Shown one piece after another: positions 10,389 through 22,399 of a stretch of DNA of 64,000 bases. Below the pieces are notes generated by a model, which saw only the letters and a list, made by a program, of their open reading frames with translations, was not told the DNA's origin and did no database searches. The DNA is from Bufo bufo. Taxonomy: Eukaryota > Chordata > Amphibia > Anura > Bufonidae. The stretch's first letter is position 1, and each line of letters begins with the position of its first letter. A program made the position numbers and the translations under genes. The stretch spans positions 510,243,565 through 510,307,564 of the forward strand of contig NC_053390.1 in assembly GCF_905171765.1 (NCBI RefSeq). The letters run 5' to 3'.

Positions 10389-11496
10389 TTCTCCCACTTA
10401 GAAATCATGGAGGGGTCTGAAATTCACATTGTAGGTGCATTCCCACTCTGAGAGACAGAATAATAAAAAAAAAAATCAGGAAATCACATTGTATGATTTT
10501 TAAATCATTTATTTGTCACCGCTGAACATAAGTATTTGAACACCTGAGAAACAGCAAGAATTCTGGCTCTCAAAGACCTGTTACTGTGCCTTTAAAAAGT
10601 CCACCTCTACTCCACTCATTAATCTAACTTAGTAGCACCTGTCTGAGCCCTTTAAAGACACCTGTCTACCCCACAGTCAGTCAGACGCCAACTACTACCA
10701 TGGGCAAGACCAAAGAGCTGTCAAAAGACAGAGACAAAATTGTGGACCTCCACAAGGCTGGAAAGGGCTACGGGGCAATTGCCAAGCAGCTTGGTGAAAA
10801 TAGATCAACTGTTGGAGCAATTGTTAGAAAATGAAAGAAGCTAAAGACGACTGTCAGTCTCCCTCGGACTGGGGCTCCATGCAAGATCTCACCCTGTGGG
10901 GTATCACTGATAAGAAAAGTGAGGAATCAGCCCAGAACTACAAGGGAGGAGCTGCTCAATGACATGAAGAGAGCTGGGACCACAGTTTCAAAGGTCACTG
11001 TCTGTAGAACACTACGCCGTCATGGTTTCAAATCATGCATTGCACGGAAGTATCCCCTGCCCAAGTCATCACATGCACAGGCCCATCTGAAGTTCGCCAA
11101 TGACCATCTGGATGATCCAGAGGAGGCATGGGAGAAAGTCATGTGGTCAGATGAGACCAAAGTAGAACTTTTTGCTCTAAACTTCACTCGTAGTGTTTGG
11201 AGGAAAAAGAAGGATGAGTTGCAGGAAACGTTTGACCTCTGTAATTGCAAACAAAGGCTTCTGTACCAAATATTAACACTGATTTTCTCAGGTGTTCAAA
11301 TACTTATGTTCAGCAGTGCAAGACAAATAAATTCTTAAAAAATCATACAATATGATTTCCTGATTTTTTTTATTTATTATTCTGTCTCTCAGAGTGGGAA
11401 TGCACCTACAATGTAAATTTCAGACCCCTCCATGATTTCTAAGTGGGAGAACTTGCAAAATTGCAGGGTGTTCAAATACTTCGGTTCCTCACTGTA
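10389..11496 (+). mobile_element. Tc1-family element, internally deleted and missing its outer left end
   Basis: An inverted repeat of about 115 bp pairs 10389-10500 with 11340-11450 (inner segment starting TTCTCCCACTTAGAAATC). The right end continues about 45 bp further to ACTGTA at 11491-11496, where a TA target site sits. The matching outer left segment is absent. A disabled transposase lies between the repeats. Confidence 0.82.
10700..11336 (+). pseudogene. Tc1 transposase, nonsense mutation and internal deletion
   Basis: From ATG at 10700 the frame reads [19 protein letters not shown], and the N-terminal helix-turn-helix continues through [16 protein letters not shown]. It is stopped by TGA at 10832-10834, where the family normally has a Trp codon. 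The same frame continues with [11 protein letters not shown] and the first catalytic region [11 protein letters not shown] (first Asp of the DDE triad). After VWRKK the frame jumps to the extreme C-terminal [16 protein letters not shown]. The rest of the catalytic core, including the other two acidic residues, is deleted. It cannot encode an active enzyme but keeps ends that a relative could mobilise. Confidence 0.85.
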
Positions 11497-12045
11497 CACC
11501 ATATATATGCAACACACATAAATACACCATATACATGGTACACATACATAAATATACCATATATACACTACACACACATACCACCCAACTACGGAGCTAA
11601 ACTATCAGCGGTGTATGAAGCTGCCCTGCAGCCTCCAGGGCACCGGGACTCAACCGGATCTGGAGAACTGGAGGGAACTGGCTGAATCCCATGCCTGGGC
11701 ATAAGATTCCCAAAGCATAATTTTCTAATGAAATCAGCAATTTAGGAACTTCACCATCTATTAAAGGGGTTGGCCACTATAAGTACTTTCCACTATATAG
11801 TGGGAGGTAGGGTAAAAAAGAGTTTCCTAATATACTTTATTAAAAAAATCTGAATGGTAATGTTTTTATAATAAGCTCCGCCCCCTCAGCCCTGCTCTGT
11901 GTTCAGCCAGTTCGTGCATAGCTGCATGCGACATGGAGGAGCTTTAGAGAAAGCTTGTCTATGGCTTTATTCTAACTGCACATGCGCTGCTTTTCCTAAA
12001 AAGAGAAGCGCATGCCCAGTCTGCCCCTGCCACTGGTGCACTCCC
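11497..12045. other. AC/AT-rich microsatellite and start of a TTAA-type MITE
   Basis: About 11500-11580 is a degenerate repeat of ACACATA and ATACACC. At 11761 the phrase TTAAAGGGGTTGGCCACT resembles the left end of a TTAA-targeting MITE; its right end was not identified. Confidence 0.4.
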
Positions 12046-12200
12046 TGCTCTGACTCTGTCTCTACAACCGGCTTATTCCTGTCAGAGTTCAGAGCGGGAA
12101 GAAAAGTAAGAGCGCGTCGGGGATCAGACGCGCTCTTACTTTTCTTCCTGCTCCGAACTCTGACAGGAATAATAATCCGGTTGTAGAGTCGGAGCAGGGA
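12046..12200. repeat. Inverted repeat hairpin with ~73 bp arms
   Basis: Left arm 12046-12118 and right arm 12129-12200 are nearly complementary, turning at about 12124. The inner part AAGTAAGAGCGCG is perfect, and the outer part includes TACAACCGG and its complement. It probably lies inside the MITE that begins near 11761. Confidence 0.65.
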
Positions 12201-13269
12201 GCGTGCCAGTGATTGATAGGCAGTAAAAACATCATAATGCCTGACCCTCTCAATCAAAGTGGAGAGGGTGCGGTAGTTGCAGAGAGAGCAGAGCCTCTAG
12301 GTATAACGGCAATGCCCCTGTAGATCCTAGAGACTCATTTGCATATATTAAAACATTATTTTCTCAGCAATGCGGGCACATATGAACATAATACAGATAG
12401 CGACTATTGAGTTGCAACAGTCGCAAAAGACATTGGCGACTATTTAAAAAGACTTTATCCAAATAATGAACTCATTCCATGAATTAGAGTATCGATTGGT
12501 TTAATCAACCCACTTGGAAGGACAGTATCTACCTCCTTAAAACGTACCTTGGCATACGTATAGTGGAACTATCCGAATTTTCATATTACTGCACACATCT
12601 ATATTATTGCAGAGATATTTATGATAGTTTTACTATTTATTATTTAATAATTTTATATGTATTTTAAGAGTGTATTTTTATGAATTTTTATACGTAATAG
12701 TATATCACTAATAAAATATCGGTTAATACCAACTATCCGTGTGGTACCTAATATTGGTGTGCCCTACCATTTTCTCTATTGATTCTACCATTACTTTTAG
12801 AGGATTGGGTGAATCCTCTTGGTAGGTGCACCCTGTTCTATTCTTGAATATACAGGTGAGCCCTCTCTATCTACTTATTTCTGACATATGAACATAGGAC
12901 CAACACAGATGCCTTCAGTTGCAAAGCGCACATGTAACAGGGAAATCACTGAAAGTAATATCACAGATAGTTGCTATAACAACAGAAATATCACTTACTA
13001 AAACTTAACTTTAGATCAATTTATCATAAAATACATCCAGTAAATCAGGTCCCTACAGGACCAATATAACCATAGAACAGCAAATAAATAGGAGAGCTAT
13101 CACACAGGGACGGCCAGCTACTAGACAAGACTGGTAACGCAGACGGAACAGCATGTCAGAGATATGCCTGCCCCTATGCTTACCCTGGAAAAATCTGCTC
13201 AGCCCAGAGATACACCTTGATGGTAGGAGTACTCTGTCCTCGTGCCTCAGCTGACCTGTCCCTATGCAG
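12201..13269. other. Unannotated AT-rich stretch
   Basis: Nothing coding or terminal-repeat-like could be supported, apart from scattered TAATA-rich segments. Confidence 0.4.
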
Positions 13270-13386
13270 CCCTGTAACTTATCTAATACAATATACACAA
13301 TCCCTTATCTGATACAATATACAAAGTCCCTAACTTATGTCATACAATATACACAATCCTTCATCTGATACAATGTACACAGTCCC
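13270..13386. repeat. Short tandem repeat, ~30-36 bp unit
   Basis: Four imperfect copies of a unit containing CTTATCTGATACAATATACA stand head to tail. Downstream sequence to 13890 contains no recognisable gene. Confidence 0.55.
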
Positions 13387-13895
13387 GAAGCATTTCCCCC
13401 TGTAATAAAAAAGGTTCGTCAGGGGACGGATGGTATCAGTCTTGTAATGGGATACCAGAGTGTTCAAAAATATAAGAGATAGGTAACAAAAACTGGAGCA
13501 CCCTAGACCTGCAGTGGTCTGTGATGAGGTAAAGAGACAATGGTTAGTCTCTGTTACAAATACACAATATGATACTCAATTAATTCAGAAATAATTCAGT
13601 TAACTTATCTAATAACAGTAGACGTGAACATCATCCTCTCACAGACCAGCATGCACGGTTGGAGGGCTCCAGGGGGCCAAAGATGCAGCTCCATTTGGTC
13701 AAGGGAGTGTACTCACTTTTAAATGTAGGATCTTGGGCGGGCAAACGCCCCATAGGTGGATTCAGACTACCGAACTGCCCATCCAGGTCACATGATCCTG
13801 GTATGTGCAGCTATTGGGCAAGTCATCCCCTGGCTCCTCCCCAGGTTATCGCTCGCTAAACCCCCAGTAAGTTCACTGGGAGGGCAGAATGCTAA

Positions 13896-14199
13896 GGGCC
13901 ATATCGACGTGGAGCGCATCCGCACATGCGGCAAACCAACCGGCCCCATTGAAAAAGCGACACGCGGGATCGGATACTACACAGCGAGATCCCGCGATAT
14001 CTTCGCTGGAGGTACAGACGTATTGCGATCACATGGTATGCTCACGTGATCGCATCAAAAATGGCCGTGCGTTCCACCCGTATCAGGAGTGGAACGCAAG
14101 GTTCATAATGACCAGTGAGGACATGGCGTGAGTGGGGGAATGTATGAAAATTAACCCCATCAACATCCGCAAAACACATACGGACGTGTGAATGGACCC
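13896..14199. mobile_element. Harbinger-like MITE (304 bp), diverged
   Basis: The left end GGGCCATATCGACGTGGAGC and the minus-strand reading of the right end, GGGTCCATTCACACGTCCGT, are imperfect inverted repeats. The flanks are TAA (13893-13895) and TTA (14200-14202), so the TWA target duplication has probably mutated at one base. Confidence 0.5.
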
Positions 14200-14202
14200 T
14201 TA

Positions 14203-14977
14203 CTGGATGTATTATATAATAAATTTATTAAAAGTTAAGTTTTAGTAACTTGCCCTCAGTGATATTTTTGCACATGTAACAGTTTCATAGGTACAAATCT
14301 GCTGACAGATGACCTTTAACCTGCTTTTCTCTTAAGAAATACAGGACAAAGATCTCATTTGAACTTCCTGACAATACAAAATTACAAACTGCTTTACAAT
14401 GTTACAGAGAATTAGCATTAGAGGCATTTTAAATGTATTCAGGCAAGCCTTCAATGTTACTAATAGTGAGGTATAAGCATCTTTACTTTGTTGTTTATCC
14501 ATCCTTGGCTTTGGTATAATTTCCAAGACCGCTGTCCTTATATGTCTTTATAAATCAGTCTACAGCTGAGAACAAGGTGAAGTATAATGTTCCCCACTGA
14601 ATGCCTTTGCAAAATATTTTACTAGATGCTCAAAGTTTGCATATTTTAAGTGGCTTATGACCGATTCTCATGGATATTATGAGTAAACTGACTCTAAAAG
14701 AACCAGATATGTTCCAAACATAACATAAATTCATCCAATGAATCCAAAGGTTTTCTGATTTGCTTCAGATGCCCAGCGCCATTTTCTGTTCATGTTGGCA
14801 GGCAAAAACACAATGGAGGATGAAGAAGGATGGTCTCATAACACTTGGAGTAAGTGGGGGGAGGGCTTGACCTCATTGGCTCAGATGCTCAGAGACATCC
14901 ATCCATTCTTTTTTACCGCAATAATTGTTACTGAATGTATTGTACATTGCTGAAAGATAACAGATAGATGCTTCTTC
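14203..14977. other. Unannotated stretch
   Basis: AT-rich sequence without a supported gene or repeat terminus. Confidence 0.4.
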
Positions 14978-15195
14978 TAGTACAAAAATGTCATTGTGTG
15001 TTGAACCAGTGATATTACGAGCATACATAGTTCAAAGAAATTTCACAGCCAACACTGCATCAATATATTGATAGTACCGTAGGCCTACGCATTGTTACAT
15101 TGCACTGTGCGTTTTATAGTACAAAAATGTCATTGTGTGTTGAACCAGTGATATTACGAGCATACATAGTTCAAAGAAATTTCACAGCCAAAACT
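14978..15195. repeat. Direct duplication, offset 139 bp
   Basis: A block beginning TAGTACAAAAATGTCATTG occurs at 14978 and again at 15117, with about 73-90 bp nearly identical in each copy. This looks like a local duplication with a spacer. Confidence 0.7.
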
Positions 15196-15245
15196 TGTTC
15201 ATTATATTGGTGGTAATGGGCACATTATTGCAATGCTCAGTGTGT

Positions 15246-15380
15246 TTTATAGCACAGGAGTGGAGCTGAAGGCACTGGGGTGGGGGAGAGCTGAAGGCAC
15301 TGGGGTGGGGGAGAGCTGATGGCACTGGGGTGGGGGGGGAGCTGATGGCACTGTGGGATAGTGGAGCTGATGGCACTGGG
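15246..15380. repeat. GC-rich minisatellite, ~26 bp unit
   Basis: Four to five copies of a unit containing GCACTGGGGTGGGGGAGAG are in tandem. The G-runs are close to a G-quadruplex pattern. Confidence 0.7.
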
Positions 15381-16927
15381 GGAACTGATGCACTGATCGC
15401 ACGGGGGAACGAAGGGTGTTGGGGACTGGTGGCAGGGGGTCTGATGAGTTTTTATAAAGGAAAACAGTCTATTAATTCATTAATTCATTTTTTATTACTT
15501 GATTACTCGATTAATCGTAAAAAATTATCAATAGAATACTTGATTACTAAAATAATCGTTAACTGCAGCCCTATACATAACTAAACACCCATGCCTCATC
15601 CTCCCAGAGTCACAATGTGGTTAGCCGCAGTGCCAGCCATCTACATCTACTAGTATCCCACAGTTTTCTTTGACTTTGGAAAGGCACAACATTATTCTCA
15701 AGAACAAAGAGGATGAGATGGCCCACTCCTCTTAGCCACTGCAGGATGATGTCAGAGGCTGACAACATGTCCTTAAACAAGGGGTCACAGCACTCCTCCT
15801 GCTCCTCCTCCTTGCAACCCCAGAGAAGCATTTCAGTTTCAGTTGCATCCTCTCAGTCTTCTCCTAGTGGGATACCTTTTTTCCTATTAAAAGGCAACAA
15901 AAAAACATAGAATTCGCTACACAAGATACTTAAGAGAGCCTCCCTGTTGATGACTTGTGTGAAAACAGTCAGCATTTTCCATGAGGAGGTGGTTCAAGGG
16001 GAGATAGAGATCCCCATGCATAGTTGTGGGGTTGGAAGTAGTGGCACCCGTAGCCTCAGTGGTGGCAGTGGTAGCAATAGTCGTACACTGAGCAATTACA
16101 GAGCAGGGAATCAGGAGGGGGCCAAAAAACCCATGATGACATATCACAGTCTATTAAAAGTTGCATGGAGGGTGAGGACTATGATGACGATTTTGTTTTG
16201 AACAAGACCTGGGTGTCGGATCGGGGTGCTGAGGAGGAGATAACATCAGAAAAGGTTGGTGGAAGCGGCAGCAATAAAAAGCAGAGAAAACATACAGCCA
16301 GAAACACCCAAAAACTGAGAGGACCAGATCTGCTTCTATTATGGTCAGTCCGGTAACTGATGATGCCACTGATACTGTGGGCGCATGCTCAAAATGTGCC
16401 AGACCTAAACCAAGCTCAGCTGCTGCCACCTCTGTGCAAGAATCTTCTATCTGGGCAAGATGGCCAGCGACAATGGTATGAACATTGTGGCTGCACTGCA
16501 TTTAGAGGAAATAAAACATGCTCCCTACACTGGCTTGCAGTGCACTGGCTTCTGCAATGTTCCAACTCACTGGAATTCCACCTTGGAATTCTATCTTGCA
16601 GATGCTAGAGCATTGGCACGAACAGTGTGAAGCGGTGATTGATTTTCTCATGCATCAGACCACCTCAACATGGAGCATGTGTTGTTTTGAGGTCAGGCAA
16701 TGGCAGCTCATCAGAAATGTCAGATGCATACTGAAGCCTTTCGAAGAGGCCACAAAATTTGTCAGTAGGGGCAAATGCAGCATAAATATTGTCATGCACC
16801 TGATATTTATCTTAGACAGGGACTGACTGGGAACTTAAAGAGGCCCTGGAATTTTTTTTTATAAAAGTGCCCACATTTTGTAGGCAGGTCCAAATTAACA
16901 GAAGGTGAGGTCAACAATACCATAGTG

Positions 16928-18174
16928 CAGGGGTACTCAACTAGTTTTATTAAAGGTCCACATACCTGGGTCTGCAGTCAGGTGAAGGTCCGAGCTGAAC
17001 GCCAACAGTAAAGATGCCATGCGATCATCTGATCCATGCGCGTGGGGCGCTCTGAAGTTATAGTGGAGCGCCCCGGGTAAGTCCCAGAATTAGTAATGGC
17101 CACATTAGTGGCCAGTAAGAATAATGCCCCCAGTAAGAATAATGTCCCCATTAGTGCCCCCAGTAAGAGTAATGCCCCCATTAGTGCCCCCCTTCTCTGC
17201 TTTTGCAAAAAAATAAAAATAATAATTAGCATTCACCTGGCTGCGGTGAACATTTGCTGCCGACTGCAAGCTCAGGACCGGTGCTCCAACGTGATGACGT
17301 CTTGTAGGTCCTGTCCTGAGCTTCTAGTCAGCAGGGAGTGTTCTCCACAGTGTGAGCAAATGGAGGTGGAGGTACCGTAATTTTATTTATTTTTTTACTA
17401 GCACAAGTAGCGGTGGAGGTAAAGGCTGTACTAATGGGCGTTCCATGATGGAAGCGCTCATTAGTAAGGGTACTTGAACACTTGCAGCAGGACGGATCCG
17501 ACAGGCTGCTCACCCCGTCAGATCCATCTTTCCACTACTTCGCCGTGCCGCTGCTCTGTGCCCATCAACTATAATGGGGATGGGGGCAGAGCTACGGCGC
17601 AGCACGGTGAGAGGCCGCCAGACTAAAAGTACTACATGCCCGACTTTTCCGTCTGGCGGCCTCACGCCGTGCACTGCCATGCTGCGCTGTAGCTCCACTC
17701 CCGCTATAGTCAATGGGGAGTGGCAGTCCGGCGAAATAGTGGCAGGACGGATCTGACAGGGTGAACAGCCTGTCGGATCCGTCCTGCCGCAAGTGTGAAA
17801 GTACCCTAACAGTCCTTACAGGAAAATTCTGGCACCGGCAAGGGAAAGCTCCCTCCACCTGCAGGTGCCGGATGAAAGCGCTGGTGCCTGCATGTGGAGG
17901 GAGCCGTCTCTCACTGCGCCCCTGGGAAGGAGAAAGTGCGCCGGTAAGCTCCGCCTCCTGCACGTACCAGAGTGTGCAGGAGAGGAGGAGCGCTACATGT
18001 CTCACTGCGCTCAGCGCTCTGGGAGTGGGACAGGAGGAAGTGCGCCGGTAAGCTCCTCCTCCTGCATGGTACAGTGTGCAGGAGAGGAGGAGCGCTCTGA
18101 AGGATGGCCGGGGTCCAGACAACTGGCGGCCGCGGTCCGTATTTGGACCGCGGTCCGCCAGTTGAGTACCCCTG
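16928..18174. mobile_element. Non-autonomous hAT element (1247 bp) with 8 bp target duplication
   Basis: The ends are perfect 15 bp inverted repeats CAGGGGTACTCAACT. The 8 bp CCATAGTG is duplicated exactly at 16920-16927 and 18175-18182, which is diagnostic of hAT transposition. The interior has a short tandem block around 17095-17190 (AGTAAGAATAATGCCCCCA type) and two direct repeats beginning TGCGCCGGTAAGCTCC at about 17937 and 18041. A Harbinger-like MITE is nested inside. No transposase is encoded. Confidence 0.88.
17468..17806. mobile_element. Harbinger-like foldback MITE (339 bp) nested in the hAT element
   Basis: Left GGGTACTTGAACACTTGC and the inverted right end GGGTACTTTCACACTTGC continue into about 40 bp of inverted repeat that includes GCAGGACGGATCC. 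TAA is duplicated at 17465-17467 and 17807-17809. A second internal inverted pair (GGCGGCCTCACGCCGTG and complement) makes the whole element foldback. Confidence 0.8.
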
Positions 18175-19240
18175 CCATAGTGCAAAATACCATCCCAGCA
18201 GAACCAAACAACACAGTGTAGCACAGTATACTGCTCCAAAAGCTGGCCCTCTGTGGTTGCCATCAATAGCTACAATTTTCTGTCCTTTTCCAGTTGTCTA
18301 TGGAGCAGGGGGCTTAGAAGGTGAGGTGCAGTCACTCGCTGGGTACATGAGCACCTGATTCTCACAGCGTTAATTATTGTTGAGAGCTCATTATGTACCC
18401 AGTCAGCGGCAGAGACGATGACTTGGGTGGCCCCCTGGGGCATCGGCCCATCGGGAAATTTCATGGTAGTGTCTATGGCCAATCCACTCCTGATCTTAGA
18501 GCAGACACTCATGCGGATGCAATAAATGATGGCAGAAGAAGAACAGCTTGCAGAACATTATACAGGCTGCGCTAAAGCTTTTGGGGACCCACATGGACAA
18601 AGTCCCATGGAGGAGGATTATAAGGAGGAGGAGCTGCCACTGTACGAGGAGGAGGAGTCGGTGGTGGAGGAACACGAGGATGATGATGATAACTACGACA
18701 CCAGCCACAATGATCAATCATCTCAGTGGGGGACGAAGCTGGAAAGAACTTGGTCCTTCGGCACGCTCGCCAGAATGGCAAGCTGTATGGTTGTATCATT
18801 TACATGAAACCATGGGAATGGTTTTAGACACTAGCTATAAACGCAAAATGGGGGAATGTTTTCCTGTTGACAGACGGAAGGCCAAATTACTTTATTTCCA
18901 GGAAACACTGTGTATGCAGCTTGCCGCAGCTTTCAGCAAGCAGACACCTGCCGCCTACATGTTTGAGGCACTTCTCCGCCCCCTGCAGAGTCACCTACCT
19001 CCTGCCGTGTCCACTACCACAAGCAACAGAAGTCAGAGCAGCAGCCAGTTCAACATAATGGAGAATTCTCTTCATGTTCCACACCAAGCTAAGGCAAATC
19101 AGCAAACAAAGACATATGGCCTCAAAACCCAGGTTGAGCCCTATCTGGCCTTTCTCTGGTGCATAAATATTCTGCAAAAAGAGATAACACCTTTTCATAA
19201 AATTCCTTGGAGACTAGAAAATGTTACATACTAATTTTCA

Positions 19241-20864
19241 GGGCAACTGGAGCAACTTTGATTCGTGACAAATCGATTCGGGTTCGAACAGAACCTTTTA
19301 AGAATTTGTCAAATTTGGGATAAAAAGGCACATGTACCAATCCTCCCTGTGTGAACCTGCCATCAGATTGATTTACATAAGACTACTCATACCCATACAG
19401 AAATGACAAATATTACATCATAACTGTATTAGGCTGCTATTGAGAGACGGTTTCAAAGCATATGAATGAATGTGATATATTCATTGATGCAGTGGGATTC
19501 TTAGAAAGCTCAAATGCAGGCTTAAAATGTCTCAATGATGTTAGAGATGGATAAACCATTACAGAATGTCTACTTTAAGTTACTGTTGATAAACCTGGTT
19601 GTACATGTTTCTGATACAGTGTAGGGTGGAAGGTAAACAGGAGTGTGGTGTGCTTGCTGGAAATGATGTACTGTTCAAGCTTCTATGTAATATAAATTGC
19701 AGGCACTGGACTAGTACTCAGGCTATAATACAATTACAACAATCTTCAGGATTGTATATACATAATAAAACAGGAAGGGGAATGACATCATAGCTTGAGG
19801 TTGTGGTTTAAACATCACAGAAACAAAAAATACTCTTGGTACTTGGATATGACTCCAAGCCTCTAACATTGCAGGACAACAGTGCTAAACATTGAGCAAA
19901 AATGCTGAACTACAAAGTAAACATGGAAAAAAACAGGAATGTTGAGTGCTTGCTGGAAATTCTGTATGTCATATGGGCAGCATGGTATAATTATCATCTT
20001 ATGGGCAATAAAAACCCATGCACATAATATCACTGCTGCAAACCCCAGATGATGGGAGTGGTAGTGGTTCTGGCTGTAACAGTCAATTTCAGTAGCATTC
20101 CTCACAATAATGCTTCCTAGGAGGACGCACCATTTCTTCGCTCAGACACACCCTGATGTTGGGGCTTCTGCCTAATGGTAGTTGGGGGCCCTTGATGTTA
20201 TAGGTTTGATGAGTAACTAGGCCAGATGTAGCAAATAAATGTCTCTCTTTACTAAAGTGCAGAACAAGAGTTGTAGTATATCCAATGGTATCAAAACACA
20301 GTTCTAAATAGTTCACTGTGCAAAACCTCCCAGATAGCAATGTATGGATTTAAGCAAGGATTGGATTTATATTACTCTTTCCCTTGTCCCTCTAAAGTCT
20401 CTCACTCTCTGCAGAATCTATGACTGTCAATATGATTGTAATTTCCAACTTAGGGATATAGGGTTTAAGAGATGGCTGGCCAGACCATGTCTAGGAGTGA
20501 AGGGTGTCTTAGCAATTTAAAGTCTCTCAGCTTTGATTATCAAATACCTTACTGACTCCAATGCTCGGCTATGCAGATTCTGGACATTCTTGGTTATTTC
20601 ATTTATCTTTTTCTCTGACTTTCGTGAGTACCGCGGCATACTTCCCAACTTTTAAAAATTACAAAGGGACAATGGCAGCGGTTCGCTATGAACACCTCCG
20701 TCCGCTTAATGCTTAACTATATACACCCAATACCACCTAGTCCCCTTAGTGCTCCCTCATAGTCATTGTTCCCCCTTTGTGCCACCACACAGTGGTAATG
20801 CCCACATTGTGCCCCCTTCATAGTAGTTATGTTTACATGTGCCCCCTCAGAGTAGTTATGCGAT
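19241..20864. other. Unannotated stretch with a repeat shared with ~38.5 kb
   Basis: No gene is supported. Positions 20100-20345 resemble 38500-38730: both contain TGGTAGTT, ACTAGGCCAGAT, then GTTGTAGTA and ATCCA in the same order, suggesting an old interspersed or LTR-type repeat. 20700-20860 is a loose tandem of TGCCCCCTCATAGTAGTTATG-like units. Confidence 0.4.
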
Positions 20865-21169
20865 GGCTCGTTTTGTCTGGGAAGCAATCATTAGGAGAAA
20901 TAAAATTTCCGCCGTCCTATTAGTACACACAAAACCTGTCCTAATCACACAGCATGATCTTCATTCCTACAGAGATTCAGTTGAAGATCTTATCTGCTAT
21001 ATTCAGGATCATAATCCCTGACAAGTAAGAGAGAAGGAAGAGGCAGCTCTTTAGCTCAGTGTCTTGAAGTAACATGTCCTCCCATGTGATTTGGACAAAT
21101 TTTGTGTGTACTAATAGGACGGCGGCCATTTTATTTCCCCTGATGATTGCTCCCCAGACAAAACAAGTA
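20865..21169. mobile_element. MITE with ~85 bp terminal inverted repeats
   Basis: The left arm starting CTCGTTTTGTCTGGG and the right arm (minus reading CTTGTTTTGTCTGGGG) match over about 85 bp, including GCCGTCCTATTAGTACACAC. The central 130 bp is non-coding. I could not fix a target-site duplication. Confidence 0.7.
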
Positions 21170-22282
21170 ATTATAACTAATGATATGTATTTGGGAATAT
21201 ATATCTAATAAAATAATAATTAAGTACTTTCAGTAATTTTATTTACTTAATTCCAAGAGAACCCCTTCAAAGTGGTTGTCTCACTTTAACAAATGGTAGA
21301 GAAAGTTAATACAAAGAACTTACTAATGTATTATGATTATCCATGTTGCCTCCTTTGCTGGCTGGATTCATTTTTCCACCACATTATACACTGATCATAA
21401 CTAGGGGTTACACCAATGCTGCAATCCAGCAGCGGTGGATGAGCATGCACATTATAGGAAAAAGTGCTGGCCTATGCATACTCCCATGGCCCTAGTCTCT
21501 AGAGAAGCAGTTGCCTTTTCCTATTGTGTTCAAGGATGGCCACCGCTGCTAGATTACAGGGTTGTCGTAACCATGGAAACGAGCAATGTATACTGTGATG
21601 GAAAAATGAATCAAGCCCTTTTATAAACAGGCAGACGGTTCATACAGCACTCTGCTAGATCAGTGAGAGGGGTGTGCATCTGCAGACTTCTCTTTTATCC
21701 TGCCCAAAACCGTGTGTGATCAGTGCAGGCAGGAGAGGAGGCTGAATGATTGTTCACCATATGCAGAGGACTGTGACAAACATTACCCTCTGGATGCTGA
21801 AGGTCTCTAAGCTGTAGTGAAAGGAGATGAAAGCTCAGAACTGCAGCTTAAGGACCTTTAATGATGTCACCTGTGGGCGTGGCCAGAATCAGGATGTGCG
21901 GCAAAATGAGATTTTACTAAAGATATGTATGTGTATGTATTTATATATATATATATATATATATGCAGTAGAGCTGTGTGTGTATGTTGCAGAGCTCTGT
22001 GTGTGTATGTAGCAAAGCTGTGTGTATTGTATGTCTTGATCATGGAGAGAGAAAAAAATATAAAAAAATAAACAATCAAGCAATCCAGGGAAGGTTTAAT
22101 AAGTACATTTTTTTATTTTTATTTTATTTTCTGTTGTCTAAACCTGGGGTGCGTCTTATAGTCAGGTGCTGATATTTACATTTATATTTTTTATTCCTAA
22201 TAAGATAATATTTATACTACATTGCTTAGGTGATGTATATCATTTCTAGCAAGTGCCATACACTCCTGTTTTTCTCCAGTAG
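21170..22282. other. MITE copy, TA microsatellite, otherwise unannotated
   Basis: 21275-21390 contains the interspersed unit AGAGAAAGTTAATACA seen again at 23399 and 27769. A partly complementary segment at 21560-21610 may be its other arm. 21942-21964 is a (TA)n microsatellite followed by TG-rich repeats. No gene is seen. Confidence 0.5.
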
Positions 22283-22390
22283 CGCAGCATAGTAGGCCAT
22301 GGTTAGTACTGTTGTCCTACAATGCTCAAGTACAATTCAAGTTCAAATCCGACCAATGGCCCTTTTTATTTGTTTCTGTGTTTTGACGTG
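22283..22390 (+). mobile_element. tRNA-headed SINE, degraded head only
   Basis: The order GCAGCATAGTAGGCCATGG, GTTAGTACT, then a B-box-like AGTTCAAATCC (22340-22350) and CGACCAATGG matches the head of the SINE at 24202. The body is lost; a TTAA-type MITE starts just downstream. Confidence 0.6.
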
Positions 22391-22399
22391 TGACCTTAA

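Larger units (their letters stand above)
15930..19240 (+). pseudogene. hAT transposase relic 1 (BED-hAT type), split by a nested MITE
   Basis: Pieces of a hAT-superfamily DDE transposase are scattered on the plus strand with stops and frameshifts. An acidic N-terminal linker around 16160-16300 reads GEDYDDDFVLNKTWVS. After a large deletion, a piece at 16450-16600 reads MASDNGMNIVAAL (second-Asp region) and then PTHWNSTLE. Then EQCEAVIDFLMHQTT and ILKPFEEATKFVSRGK follow (16610-16790). Beyond the nested insertion, an acidic stretch at 18600-18700 leads to LDTSYKRKMGECFPVDRRK (LDPRYK-like motif of the hAT C-terminal domain) and QLAAAFSKQT at about 18830-18950. Terminal non-coding sequence with CGATTCGGGTTCG lies near 19270. 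Confidence 0.7.

Noticed and set aside
17592..18266. A 224-codon minus-strand frame with short repeated peptides
   Set aside because: Lies across a non-coding hAT MITE and its internal direct repeats.
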